This document shows positions 49,943 to 58,334 of a DNA stretch of 64,000 bases, piece by piece (position 1 is the stretch's first letter; every line of letters begins with the position of its first letter). Under the pieces are notes generated by a model, which saw only the letters and a list, made by a program, of their open reading frames with translations, did no database searches and was not told the origin of the DNA. A program made the position numbers and the translations under genes. The DNA comes from UBA1206 sp041672465 (lineage in GTDB: Bacteria > Bacillota > Clostridia > Oscillospirales > CAG-382): the NCBI GenBank assembly GCA_041672465.1, contig JBAYZO010000005.1, positions 1 through 64,000 on the forward strand, given 5' to 3'.

Positions 49943-52105
49943 ATGACAAACAGATTTACCGAAGAGGCCAAAAAAGTGCTTAACGACGCCGTGACGGCGG
50001 CGCGCGAATACGGACATACTTTTGTGGGCAGCGAACACCTTTTGCTGGCCATAACCATGACATCGCCGCGCTGTTTTGCCAACTCGCCCATAACATATGA
50101 CAGAATAAAGCGCCAGCTCTATGAGCTCGCCGGCACGGGGGCGGATAACTATGTCGGCGGCGAGGACTTAACCCCGAAATGCAAAAAGATTCTTATCCAA
50201 GCCGGAAGGCACGCCAAAGACATGGGGAGCGAGGTGATAGCCATAGCGCATATCCTGATGGCAATTCTAACCGAGGAGTGCGTCGCCAAACGGATTATCG
50301 AGATGGAAGGCGTTTCCGTCTGTGAGATACTCATGTCGCTGGGGAGCGAAAACAAGGAAAACACGGAGGTTGAAATGGACCAAAAAAGACGGGATAAACA
50401 AAGGCCGACGCCTTTTCTTGATAAAAACGGCACAGATCTCACCGCCGTCGCGGAATCGGGAAAAATCGAAAGCATTATCGGCAGGGAAACTCAGGAAGAA
50501 AGAATTATCCGAATCCTCCTGCGAAAAAGCAAAAACAACCCCTGCATTATAGGCGACGCGGGGGTGGGGAAGACAGCCATCGCCGAGGCGGTGGCAAAGC
50601 GGATAGCCGAGGGCAAGGTCCCCGAGGCGCTCAGGGGAAAGCGCCTTATTTCCGTAGATATCCCCGGCGTTGTGGCGGGGACAAAATACAGGGGGGAATT
50701 TGAGGAAAAGCTGAAAAATATCATCGGGGAGGCAAAAGGCGGCGATATTATTTTATTTGTCGACGAAATGCACACCATTGTGGGGGCGGGGAGCGCCGAG
50801 GGCTCGGTTGACGCCTCAAATATACTGAAACCCCCGCTCGCCAGAGGGGAGATAAGGCTTATCGGCGCGACGACTCCGGGCGAGTATAAAAAGATAATTG
50901 AAAAAGACCCGGCTCTCGAACGGCGGTTCCAGCCGGTGAAAGTCGACGAGCCGAGCCAGCCGGAATGTATTAAAATGCTTTTAGCGACAAAAAAGTATTA
51001 TGAAAAGCATCACGGCATTAAAATCTCAAACGACGCGGTCGAGGAGGCGGTTCGGATATCATCGCGCTTTATAAACGGCAGAAAGCTCCCCGACAAAGCG
51101 GTGGATTTAATCGACGAGGCCGCCGCGGGCGTTGTGATAAACGGCAGGGCGGCGCTGGGAAACAGCGACATTATAGGCATAGCGTCGGATATGACGGGGA
51201 TCCCCGCCGCGGTGCTTGCCCGGTTCGGCGAGGGCGACGCGCAAAGGCTTAGGGATTGCCTTTACGACTCGCTTGTCGGGCAGGACGCCGCCATTGAAAA
51301 AATTACCTCCTGTTACCGGCGGTATATTCTCCGCACAAACGCCGAAACCCGCCCCGCCAGCATGATATTCGCCGGCGAAAAGGGCTCGGGCAAAACTTTC
51401 GCCGCGTCTGTTTTCGCCAAAGCCGCCGGGTTTTCAAGCGTTATTCGGTTTGACATGAGCGAATTTATTGAAAGCCACACGGTTTCAAAGCTTATCGGCT
51501 CCCCGCCCGGCTATTTGGGCTACGGCGAGGAGGCGGCGCTCGCGGAAAAAGTCCGCCGCGCCCCCTATTCAATAATTATTTTTGATTCCGCCGAAAAGGC
51601 TCACCCCGACGTGCAGTCAATCATCGCCAAAATACTTGAGGACGGCGAGCTCAGCGATTCTTCCGGTTCAAGCGTCAGCTTTGGCTGCGCGTTTGTAATC
51701 GTAATCGTATCCCCGCGCCCGGGGGGGAAAAGGGCGGGGTTTATTAATTACGGCGACGATTGGGTGAGGCCCCCCGACGTTTTTGAGGGAAAAGCGGATG
51801 AGATTATCGCTTTCGCCCCGCTGTCGCAGGGGAGCATTTACAAAATCGCCTCGCTCCGCTGCTTTTCAAGCGCCGCCTCTTATTTCAACGGCAGGCTTGA
51901 GTTTACTAAAGAATTTACCGAATTTTTAAAGGAAAAAACCAAAACCCTCCTCTCCGCCTCGGCGTCGGTTAAATACGCCGACAAGCTTATGAGCGAGGCT
52001 TTTTCGGATTTATCCAAGCCAAGCGAAACAGACGAGATTTTCGTAACGTCGGACGGCGACGAGGTTTTCTTTAAAATCCCCGAAAAAGCGCTTGACAAGC
52101 GGTGA
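49943..52105 (+). CDS. Degenerate ClpC-like AAA+ ATPase without M-domain
   Basis: 720 residues. A Clp N domain (about 1-140, FTEEAKKVLNDAVTAAREYGHTFVGSEHLLLAI) leads to an intact first AAA+ ring (Walker A GDAGVGKT near 204, Walker B ILFVDEMHT, GATTPGEY). The coiled-coil M-domain of ClpC is missing between VDLIDEAA and the DMTGIP block. The second ring keeps Walker A GEKGSGKT (about 478), but Walker B is FDSAEKAHPD with S549 for the catalytic Glu; sensor 1 reads SPRP; and the arginine finger position is K617. It is not in a ctsR-mcsA-mcsB operon. GGAGGGG precedes the ATG at 49943. Confidence 0.88.
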   Translation: MTNRFTEEAKKVLNDAVTAAREYGHTFVGSEHLLLAITMTSPRCFANSPITYDRIKRQLYELAGTGADNYVGGEDLTPKCKKILIQAGRHAKDMGSEVIAIAHILMAILTEECVAKRIIEMEGVSVCEILMSLGSENKENTEVEMDQKRRDKQRPTPFLDKNGTDLTAVAESGKIESIIGRETQEERIIRILLRKSKNNPCIIGDAGVGKTAIAEAVAKRIAEGKVPEALRGKRLISVDIPGVVAGTKYRGEFEEKLKNIIGEAKGGDIILFVDEMHTIVGAGSAEGSVDASNILKPPLARGEIRLIGATTPGEYKKIIEKDPALERRFQPVKVDEPSQPECIKMLLATKKYYEKHHGIKISNDAVEEAVRISSRFINGRKLPDKAVDLIDEAAAGVVINGRAALGNSDIIGIASDMTGIPAAVLARFGEGDAQRLRDCLYDSLVGQDAAIEKITSCYRRYILRTNAETRPASMIFAGEKGSGKTFAASVFAKAAGFSSVIRFDMSEFIESHTVSKLIGSPPGYLGYGEEAALAEKVRRAPYSIIIFDSAEKAHPDVQSIIAKILEDGELSDSSGSSVSFGCAFVIVIVSPRPGGKRAGFINYGDDWVRPPDVFEGKADEIIAFAPLSQGSIYKIASLRCFSSAASYFNGRLEFTKEFTEFLKEKTKTLLSASASVKYADKLMSEAFSDLSKPSETDEIFVTSDGDEVFFKIPEKALDKR

Positions 52106-52123
52106 AAATATATATATAATACC

Positions 52124-52156
52124 CCTGTAAAGCGTTTTGCTTTACAGGATTTTTTT
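52124..52156 (+). terminator. Intrinsic terminator after ClpC-like gene
   Basis: CCTGTAAAGC (52124-52133) pairs with 52139-52148 as a 10-bp stem, 5-base loop, followed by ATTTTTTT. Confidence 0.92.
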
Positions 52157-52209
52157 ATAAAAGACAAAAACTTTTATTGTATTGTATCGTCGGGCGAGGA
52201 AGACAAAAA

Positions 52210-52539
52210 ATGGATGAAAAAGCCGCAAGGCGGGGCGAGATAGCGGGACTGTTTGACATTTATTCCCCGCTGCTTTCAGAAAGACAGCAGCAGGCGACTG
52301 AAATGTATTATATTGACGACCTCTCGCTGTCTGAAATTTCAGAAAACCTTAGCATAACAAGGCAGGGGGCGCGGAGTTTAGTCGCCCGAGGGGTGGAACT
52401 GCTGATGTTTTTTGAAGACAGCCTTGGGTTTTCCCGCAAAGAAAACGAGGCGCGGAGCGCGGCGCAAAAAATAAAAGAATGCGGAGTCAGCGGAACGGCG
52501 CTCGCCGAAGCTGAAAAAATATTAAAATTGTTCGGTTAA
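52210..52539 (+). CDS. ylxM: YlxM/p13-like SRP-associated HTH protein
   Basis: 109 residues. The sigma-70 region 4-like helix-turn-helix reads YYIDDLSLSEISENLSITRQGARSLVARGVELL. Proteins of this family sit directly before ffh in Firmicutes, as here. An upstream in-frame ATG (52177) lacks a ribosome site, whereas GAGGAAG precedes the ATG at 52210. A palindromic repeat starts at the stop codon and fills the 219-base gap to ffh. Confidence 0.88.
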   Translation: MDEKAARRGEIAGLFDIYSPLLSERQQQATEMYYIDDLSLSEISENLSITRQGARSLVARGVELLMFFEDSLGFSRKENEARSAAQKIKECGVSGTALAEAEKILKLFG

Positions 52540-52651
52540 TTGAAAGACAAGTCTTTCAATGTTTATCTGCATAAAAAGGAATTTTAATAAGCAAATTTTT
52601 GATTTTGCGGTTTAAACAACCGCAATTTCGACAAGTCGAAACCATCAAAAA
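52539..52651. repeat. Composite palindromic element, copy B (inverted)
   Basis: ATTGAAAGAC-aa-GTCTTTCAAT (52539-52560) begins in the ylxM stop codon. At 52601-52651 follow GCGGTT-taaac-AACCGC and TTTCGAC-aa-GTCGAAA. Inverted, these give the same order as copy A at 37.9 kb, with TTTCGAC/GTCGAAA in place of TTTCGGC/GCCGAAA, a paired change. Confidence 0.85.
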
Positions 52652-52758
52652 TATTGCGCTCCCTCAATTCGCAAGCAATTAAAAATGAATTTTATAACCG
52701 ATTAAAAGCAAACTAAATATTAAAATTTATATATCGTTTGAAAGGACTATTTATATAA

Positions 52759-54081
52759 ATGTTCCAAAGCCTTGTCGACAAAATGGCGGAGGCCTTAAAA
52801 AAGTTTAAAAACAAGGGCAAGCTCACCGAAAACGACGTCAAAGCGGGGATGAGAGAGATTAAATTAGCCCTGCTCGAGGCCGACGTCAACTTTAAGGTGG
52901 TCAAAGACTTTGTGGCGAAGGTCTCGCTTCGCGCGGTGGGGAAAGAAGTGCTGGAAAGCCTTCTCCCGGCTCAGCAAATCGTTAAAATAGTCAATGAGGA
53001 ACTCATAACCCTTATGGGCTCTGACGCGGCAAAGCTTGAGTTTTCGCCAAAACCGCCCACGGTCATACTTCTCTGCGGGCTTCAGGGCTCGGGGAAAACA
53101 ACTCACGCGGCAAAGCTTGGCGCGAGACTTAAAAAGTCGGGCAAAAGCCCCCTCCTTGTCGCCTGCGACATCTACCGCCCGGCGGCGATAAAACAGCTTC
53201 AGATAGTGGGGGGTCAGGCCGGCGTGCCGGTGTTTGAAAAGGGCGAATCCCCCCCGGCGCAAATCGCCGCGGAGGCGGTCAAACACGCGGTTAAATACGG
53301 TAACGACACCGTTATCATAGACACCGCCGGGCGGCTCCACATTGACGAGGCGCTAATGGCGGAACTGAAAGCGATAAAAGAAAAAGTCAACCCGGCTGAA
53401 ATCCTCCTTGTCGTGGACGCAATGACGGGGCAGGACGCGGTAAATGTGGCGCGGACGTTTAACGAAAAACTTGAACTGACCGGCGTTATTTTGTCAAAGC
53501 TTGACGGAGACGCCCGGGGCGGCGCCGCGCTGTCGGTGAGATATATCACCGGAAAACCCATTAAATTTATAGGAACGGGCGAAAAGCTCGACGCTCTCGA
53601 GCCGTTTTACCCCGAACGAATGGCGTCGCGGATTCTCGGCATGGGGGATGTGCTGTCGCTAATTGAAAAGGCGGAGCAGGCGTTTGACGAAAAACAGGCC
53701 GCCGAGCTTGAAAAAAAGTTCCGCGAACAGTCTTTTACCCTTGACGACTACCTTGCGCAGTTCAAGCAGCTTAAAAACATGGGGAATATGGAATCCCTTT
53801 TGGGGATGATGCCGGGGATAAAACCCGCCCAGCTTAAAAACGCCAATATCGACGAAAAAACCCTCGGCCGAGTGGAGGCGATAATATTATCCATGACGAT
53901 GAAAGAGCGGGTCAGGCCGGAGATTTTAAATTTCTCCCGCAAGAGGCGGATAGCCGCGGGGAGCGGCACCAGCGCCGAGGAAATTAACCGGCTTTTAAAG
54001 CAGTACGAGCAAACAAAAAAACTCATGAAACAGTTTATGGGGAGCGGCAAGAAGAAAAATAAGATGAGACTGCCGTTTTAA
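52759..54081 (+). CDS. ffh: Signal recognition particle protein Ffh
   Basis: 440 residues, the normal length. N and G domains: G1 GLQGSGKTTHAAKLG, DTAGRLHIDEALMAEL, TKLDGDARGGAALS (here SKLDGDARGG). The Met-rich M domain has MGNMESLLGMMPG and SRKRRIAAGSGTSAEEINRLLKQYEQ. It binds SRP RNA and signal sequences to target membrane proteins. AAAGGA lies 12 bases before the ATG. ftsY is not adjacent. Confidence 0.97.
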   Translation: MFQSLVDKMAEALKKFKNKGKLTENDVKAGMREIKLALLEADVNFKVVKDFVAKVSLRAVGKEVLESLLPAQQIVKIVNEELITLMGSDAAKLEFSPKPPTVILLCGLQGSGKTTHAAKLGARLKKSGKSPLLVACDIYRPAAIKQLQIVGGQAGVPVFEKGESPPAQIAAEAVKHAVKYGNDTVIIDTAGRLHIDEALMAELKAIKEKVNPAEILLVVDAMTGQDAVNVARTFNEKLELTGVILSKLDGDARGGAALSVRYITGKPIKFIGTGEKLDALEPFYPERMASRILGMGDVLSLIEKAEQAFDEKQAAELEKKFREQSFTLDDYLAQFKQLKNMGNMESLLGMMPGIKPAQLKNANIDEKTLGRVEAIILSMTMKERVRPEILNFSRKRRIAAGSGTSAEEINRLLKQYEQTKKLMKQFMGSGKKKNKMRLPF

Positions 54082-54165
54082 ACCAAGTCCCGTTAAAAAA
54101 CAGTTATCAATACGGTATTTATTAAAGTAAATATAAAATTTAAATTTTTCCGGAGGTCATTTATA

Positions 54166-54408
54166 ATGGCAGTTAAAATCAGGCTTAGAAGAATGGGCGC
54201 GAAAAAAGCCCCCTTTTACAGAATCGTCGTGGCGGACTCGCGCTACCCCCGCGACGGCAGGTTTATAGAGGAAATAGGGACATACAACCCCATGGCAAAC
54301 CCCACGGCGGTGACTATTGACGCCGAAAAGGCAAAGAAATGGCTCGCCAACGGCGCCCAGCCCACCGACACCGTGAGATATATCCTTAAAAACAACGGCG
54401 TCATATAA
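54166..54408 (+). CDS. rpsP: 30S ribosomal protein S16
   Basis: 80 residues, beginning MAVKIRLRRMGAKKAPFYRIVVADSR, the diagnostic S16 start. GGAGGT lies before the ATG. It opens the rpsP-khpA-rimM-trmD ribosome maturation block. Confidence 0.98.
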   Translation: MAVKIRLRRMGAKKAPFYRIVVADSRYPRDGRFIEEIGTYNPMANPTAVTIDAEKAKKWLANGAQPTDTVRYILKNNGVI

Positions 54409-54465
54409 GAGAGCCCGGCAAGGGCTTTGCCGGGGCAACCGATTAAAACGAAAGGAAGACCAAAA

Positions 54466-54693
54466 TTGAAACAACTTCTCACGGATATAGTAAAGCCGCT
54501 GGTGGACAACCCGGACGAGGTTTCGGTCATCGAAAGGGTCAGCGGGGACATGTCGATACTTGAGCTGACAGTCGCCAAGGGCGACACGGGAAAAGTTATC
54601 GGGCGCGGGGGCAAGATCGCCAAATCGATCCGCCTTGTGATGCGCGCCGCGGCGGTTAAAGAAAACAAACGCGTCATTGTAGATATCAATTAA
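54466..54693 (+). CDS. khpA: KH domain RNA-binding protein KhpA
   Basis: 75 residues. The KH GXXG loop is GRGG, and the start LKQLLTDIVKPLVDNPDEVSV fits KhpA. It binds RNA with KhpB and influences cell division. Translation starts at TTG (54466) with AAAGGAAG eight bases before; a longer frame from an earlier TTG would include the ribosome site itself. Confidence 0.93.
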   Translation: MKQLLTDIVKPLVDNPDEVSVIERVSGDMSILELTVAKGDTGKVIGRGGKIAKSIRLVMRAAAVKENKRVIVDIN

Positions 54694-54695
54694 AT

Positions 54696-54717
54696 ATTGA
54701 AAGACAAGTCTTTCAAT
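54696..54717. repeat. ATTGAAAGAC palindrome, third locus
   Basis: ATTGAAAGAC-aa-GTCTTTCAAT, identical to the copy at 52539 and the reverse complement of that at 37970. It begins two bases past the khpA stop codon. Confidence 0.9.
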
Positions 54718-54746
54718 GGCATATTTTGGAAAGAAACGGTTTTAAA

Positions 54747-55238
54747 GTGAAACATTTTATCGAGGCGGGGAGACTTAACTCCCCCCGCGGAATAAAAGGC
54801 GAGATAAGATTCACCTGCTATTGCGACTCGCCGGAATTTCTTCGCGGGGTTAAAACTTTATACCTTGACGAAAAGGGCGAGAAAAGCCTTGAGGTTGTAT
54901 CCTACCGCCCGACTATTCCCACCCTTATTTTTAAAGGTTATGAGAGCAGGGAGAACGCTTACCTGCTGGCGGGGAGAACAGTTTATTTTAACCGGAATGA
55001 CGTCGCTCTGCCGGACAGAGCTTTTTACTTCTGCGACCTTATCGGCGAGGACGCATATGACGGGCAAACGGGGAAAAAAATCGGCGTGGTTAAGGATGTC
55101 GAGGAAATCTCCGGGAAGTTTTATTATATTATTACCGGCGAAAAATCCTACCGCGTCCCCGCTGTGGAAGACTTCGTGCCGTTCGCTTCCCCCGGCGAGG
55201 GGGTAAAGGTTAAGGGGATTGAAGAGCTTGAAATATAA
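54747..55238 (+). CDS. rimM: Ribosome maturation factor RimM
   Basis: 163 residues. N-terminal EAGRLNSPRGIKGEIRFTCYCD is the RimM RNA-binding domain; the PRC-barrel with FYFCDLIGEDAYDGQTGKKIGVVKDV follows. It assists 30S assembly around S19. The GTG start (54747) is preferred to an upstream TTG that has no ribosome site. Polypurine repeats follow the stop. Confidence 0.92.
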   Translation: MKHFIEAGRLNSPRGIKGEIRFTCYCDSPEFLRGVKTLYLDEKGEKSLEVVSYRPTIPTLIFKGYESRENAYLLAGRTVYFNRNDVALPDRAFYFCDLIGEDAYDGQTGKKIGVVKDVEEISGKFYYIITGEKSYRVPAVEDFVPFASPGEGVKVKGIEELEI

Positions 55239-55239
55239 G

Positions 55240-55276
55240 GAAAGATAAGAGATAAGAGAGAAGAGAGAAGAGAGAA
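55240..55276 (+). repeat. Polypurine repeats before trmD
   Basis: GATAAGA words pass into three GAGAGAA words, spaced between rimM and trmD. The same GATAAGA class occurs at 42.8 kb. Confidence 0.75.
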
Positions 55277-55292
55277 AAGATATGGACAAAAA

Positions 55293-55970
55293 ATGAACTT
55301 TGAAATCCTGACTTTGTTCCCGGAAATGCTGACCGGATTTTTTTCGCAAAGCATTGTTGACAGGGCGGTAAAAAAAGGGCTAATATCGGTTAACCTCACA
55401 AATATCCGGGACTTCACCAAAGACAAGCACAAAAAAGTTGACGACGCCCCTTACGGCGGCGGTTACGGAATGATTATGACCTGCCAACCCTCCGTGGACG
55501 CTATCAGGGCGGTTAAGGATGGCTTAAAGGGCAGCGTCATAACCGTATACCTCACCCCTCAGGGGAGCCTTTTTAACCACGCCAAGGCAAAGGAGCTTTC
55601 CGCGTTTGACAATATCATCCTCTTTTGCGGCCATTACGAGGGGATTGACGAGCGAATCATAACCCTTGAAATTGACGAAGAAATTTCAATCGGCGACTAT
55701 GTGCTGACGGGCGGGGAACTCCCTGCGGCGGTGGTCACCGATTGCGTTTCGCGCCTGATAGACGGAGTGCTGCCGTCGCCCGACTGCCACGAGGACGAGA
55801 GTATCGCGAGCGGGTTGCTTGAATACCCCCAGTACACAAAACCGCGGGTGTTTGAGGGGCTTGAAGTGCCGGAAATTCTTTTTAGCGGCCACCACGCCAA
55901 CATTGAAAGCTGGAGGAAAGAGCAATCGCTCCTCCGCACGCGTGAAAAACGCCCCGACCTTAAGGTGTAA
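55293..55970 (+). CDS. trmD: tRNA (guanine-N1)-methyltransferase
   Basis: 225 residues. It methylates G37 of tRNAs. Motifs are MNFEILTLFPEM, VDDAPYGGGYGMIM, FCGHYEGIDERI and the trefoil-knot SAM site SIGDYVLTGGE. LPAAVVTDCVSRL and RVFEGLEVPEILFSGHHANI also match. A separate ribosomal gene rplS, usual after trmD, is missing here. The start ATG has only a weak ribosome site within purine-rich DNA. Confidence 0.96.
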   Translation: MNFEILTLFPEMLTGFFSQSIVDRAVKKGLISVNLTNIRDFTKDKHKKVDDAPYGGGYGMIMTCQPSVDAIRAVKDGLKGSVITVYLTPQGSLFNHAKAKELSAFDNIILFCGHYEGIDERIITLEIDEEISIGDYVLTGGELPAAVVTDCVSRLIDGVLPSPDCHEDESIASGLLEYPQYTKPRVFEGLEVPEILFSGHHANIESWRKEQSLLRTREKRPDLKV

Positions 55971-56022
55971 AGGCAAACAAACGGCGGATTTATTGGTTTT
56001 ATTACAAGACAGGAGGCAGACA

Positions 56023-57837
56023 GTGCAAAGAGCAAGACGCCAAGCGAAAAACAAAGGCTTTTTCGGCAGGCTTGTCCGTAACAGCGCCATAACTTCCCTT
56101 CTTAATTTTTACTCGGCAAAACTGCATATGTTTTACTCGGAGGGAACTTTCGCCTCGCTGTTCGCCCCCTCGCATAAATTAGACAAAGCAAAAGAAAACG
56201 GCTTTTTTGGCCGTATGGTCAAAAAACTGCGCTTGACGGACTTTTTTTCGCTTATCCGCCACAACTTCGCTAAGAATGTAGAGGAAAGCCGAATTGTAAA
56301 GGGCTACCGAAATATTCTTGACTTGACTTTTGCCTCGCCGGGGAAAACATTCGGGGTGTTTTTTCTGTCCGCGGGGCTTTACTCGCTCTTGGGCTATTTT
56401 ATTCGGCTTTACGCCGTCGGGAACCTCCCCCGAACCCATGCCGATATCACCGCCATTATAATTCTGCTCTGCTTCGCGCTCGTGCTGTTGTTTTCCAAAA
56501 AAACCTTTGGCAGGATAATAGCCGAAAGCGGTATTTTATCGTTTATCCTGTTTGAAGTCTTCGGACTTTGGCGTTACGCGCTTGAAAAAGAGACAACCCC
56601 CAAAAACAATTTCGCCGCCGCGTTCTTCGCGGGGTTAGCGTTTGGGGCGGCAGGGTTTTTCACCTCGCCGACGGTCGCTCTGCGCTTTATTTTTATAGCC
56701 GTTTTGTTAGGCATAATCATCTACTCGCCCGAAAGCGGGTTTCTGTTCACCCTTGCCGCCATTCCCTTCGCGGGGGAGACGGCTTTGTTTTTTCTTTTGC
56801 TTTCTTCTTTAATTTCGTATATACTGAAACTGTTCAGGGGAAAAAGAAACCTAACCTTTAAGAGCGAAGACATACCGGCGCTCTTTTTCGCGTTTATTTT
56901 CGCGTTCGCTTACCCCGCGTCGCCGCCGGTGCAAGCGATTGTCGCCGTTTCGTCTTATTTTATGGCGGCAAACCTCCTGAGGAGCGAATACTTCCTTAAA
57001 AAAGCCGCTTTTTCGCTCTCGTTAGGGCTGATGATTAACATGATCGCCCAAGCGCTGTTTTTTATTTTTTCGATGACGGGGAAAGCTTTCCCCTCCGCGC
57101 CGGGGGTGGCGGCGGGGTTAGGGGTGTTCGGCGGATTTGATATTAAGAGCTATATCCACTACGGGGACTTAATGATTGTCGCGTCGCTCCCCTTTTCTTG
57201 TTATCTCTTTTCAGAGAAAAAAAGGGGCATACCCCTGCCGCTGAAGCTTGTTTTTATCCTCACCACGGTTTTTAACGCGTTTGTGTCGCTCTCCGGCGAA
57301 GTTTGGCTGTTTGCCGCCCTGACATTGTTTATTTTTCTTATTTACTCAACCGCAAAGGTTTTTAACGTGCTGTTTGGCTTTATAGTCGTCATGCCGGCCG
57401 CGCTCCAGATCAGAAGCTATATTTTGCTCTTTAACCATACATGGCAGGCGGGCGAAACTGTCTCTCAAACTCAAAGCCTCGCTCCCGCCTCTTCCCCGAT
57501 TTTTAATATAAAAGCCTTTTTATTCGGAAGAGCGGGGGAGCTTTCGGGCAACCTTTACGACTCGCTTATGAAAAACCTCGGGCTGTTTGGGCTTGTAATG
57601 GGGCTGGCGGTTCTTGTGCTTTTAGTTTTACGCTCGTTCACCTCCTCGCTTTACGCCAAAAACCAGAACATCCGCAAGCTTTGCGCCGTTTTTGTCGCGG
57701 GAATTTTAGCTTTTTTTCTTTTGGGGTTTAATTTAAACACCCTTGAGTCGGGAAACCAAATAGTGCTGCTCTGGACCCTCTTTGGGTTGGTAAGCGCCAC
57801 CGGTAACGCTGTAGGTCCACAAACACAATATCAATAA
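56023..57837 (+). CDS. Polytopic membrane protein, O-antigen ligase-like
   Basis: 604 residues. A basic N-terminal region of about 110 residues (VQRARRQAKNKGFFGRL, with a second GFFGRMVKKLRL copy) leads to about 12 membrane spans. The pattern (long outer loop near 510-535, SQTQSLAPASSPIFN) is like WzyE/WaaL-type glycan ligases or polymerases but no diagnostic motif was found. GTG start with AGGAGG six bases upstream; a longer frame from inside trmD is rejected. Two DUF4330 genes follow at once and probably work with it. Confidence 0.72.
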   Translation: MQRARRQAKNKGFFGRLVRNSAITSLLNFYSAKLHMFYSEGTFASLFAPSHKLDKAKENGFFGRMVKKLRLTDFFSLIRHNFAKNVEESRIVKGYRNILDLTFASPGKTFGVFFLSAGLYSLLGYFIRLYAVGNLPRTHADITAIIILLCFALVLLFSKKTFGRIIAESGILSFILFEVFGLWRYALEKETTPKNNFAAAFFAGLAFGAAGFFTSPTVALRFIFIAVLLGIIIYSPESGFLFTLAAIPFAGETALFFLLLSSLISYILKLFRGKRNLTFKSEDIPALFFAFIFAFAYPASPPVQAIVAVSSYFMAANLLRSEYFLKKAAFSLSLGLMINMIAQALFFIFSMTGKAFPSAPGVAAGLGVFGGFDIKSYIHYGDLMIVASLPFSCYLFSEKKRGIPLPLKLVFILTTVFNAFVSLSGEVWLFAALTLFIFLIYSTAKVFNVLFGFIVVMPAALQIRSYILLFNHTWQAGETVSQTQSLAPASSPIFNIKAFLFGRAGELSGNLYDSLMKNLGLFGLVMGLAVLVLLVLRSFTSSLYAKNQNIRKLCAVFVAGILAFFLLGFNLNTLESGNQIVLLWTLFGLVSATGNAVGPQTQYQ

Positions 57838-57889
57838 ACCTAAATTGTCATATAGCTTAACAACCTTACGGAAAGGAAAAGACATAAAA

Positions 57890-58330
57890 GTGCTTAAAAA
57901 GTTAAATCTCCTTGATATGGCAATACTGATTTTAATTTTAGCGGTTTGTTTCGGCGGGTTTATTTATCTTGTCAAAGCGGCGACGGCAGATATGAGCCTT
58001 GTCACGGTGGCAATATCGGTGGATGACAAAACCGCGGAGCTTTTCTCACCGGGCGAGGAGATTTATCTCACCTCGGGGGAAAACCTTGGCAAAATAACCG
58101 TCATAAAGACTTTAGGAGATCAAAAGGCGCTTGAAATCACCCGGAAGCGGGAAACGGGGAGCAAAAATATAAAAATCGGCCAAACGGTGGAATTCCGATC
58201 TTCAAAAGCCCTCGCGTCAGGCGTGGTCTACTCCGTAAAACAACAAAAAGATAAAGAAAAAGAAACTGAAAACAATAACAACAACAGCGAAAACAACAGC
58301 GCCGAAGCGTTCGGCGGGGAGGGGAAATGA
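57890..58330 (+). CDS. DUF4330 membrane-anchored protein, first copy
   Basis: 146 residues. One membrane span (about 9-28, LDMAILILILAVCFGGFIYL) precedes a beta-rich domain with LFSPGEEIYLTSGENLGKITVIK, the DUF4330 pattern. The tail is Asn/Glu-rich. Translation begins at GTG (57890) after GGAAAGGA. It is paired with a second DUF4330 gene four bases downstream. No enzymatic motif is seen. Confidence 0.78.
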   Translation: MLKKLNLLDMAILILILAVCFGGFIYLVKAATADMSLVTVAISVDDKTAELFSPGEEIYLTSGENLGKITVIKTLGDQKALEITRKRETGSKNIKIGQTVEFRSSKALASGVVYSVKQQKDKEKETENNNNNSENNSAEAFGGEGK

Positions 58331-58334
58331 CAAT

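Noticed and set aside
55819..56022. N-terminal extension of the polytopic membrane protein into trmD
   Set aside because: AGGAGG and GTG at 56023 give a clean start; the extension would overlap the trmD coding sequence out of frame.
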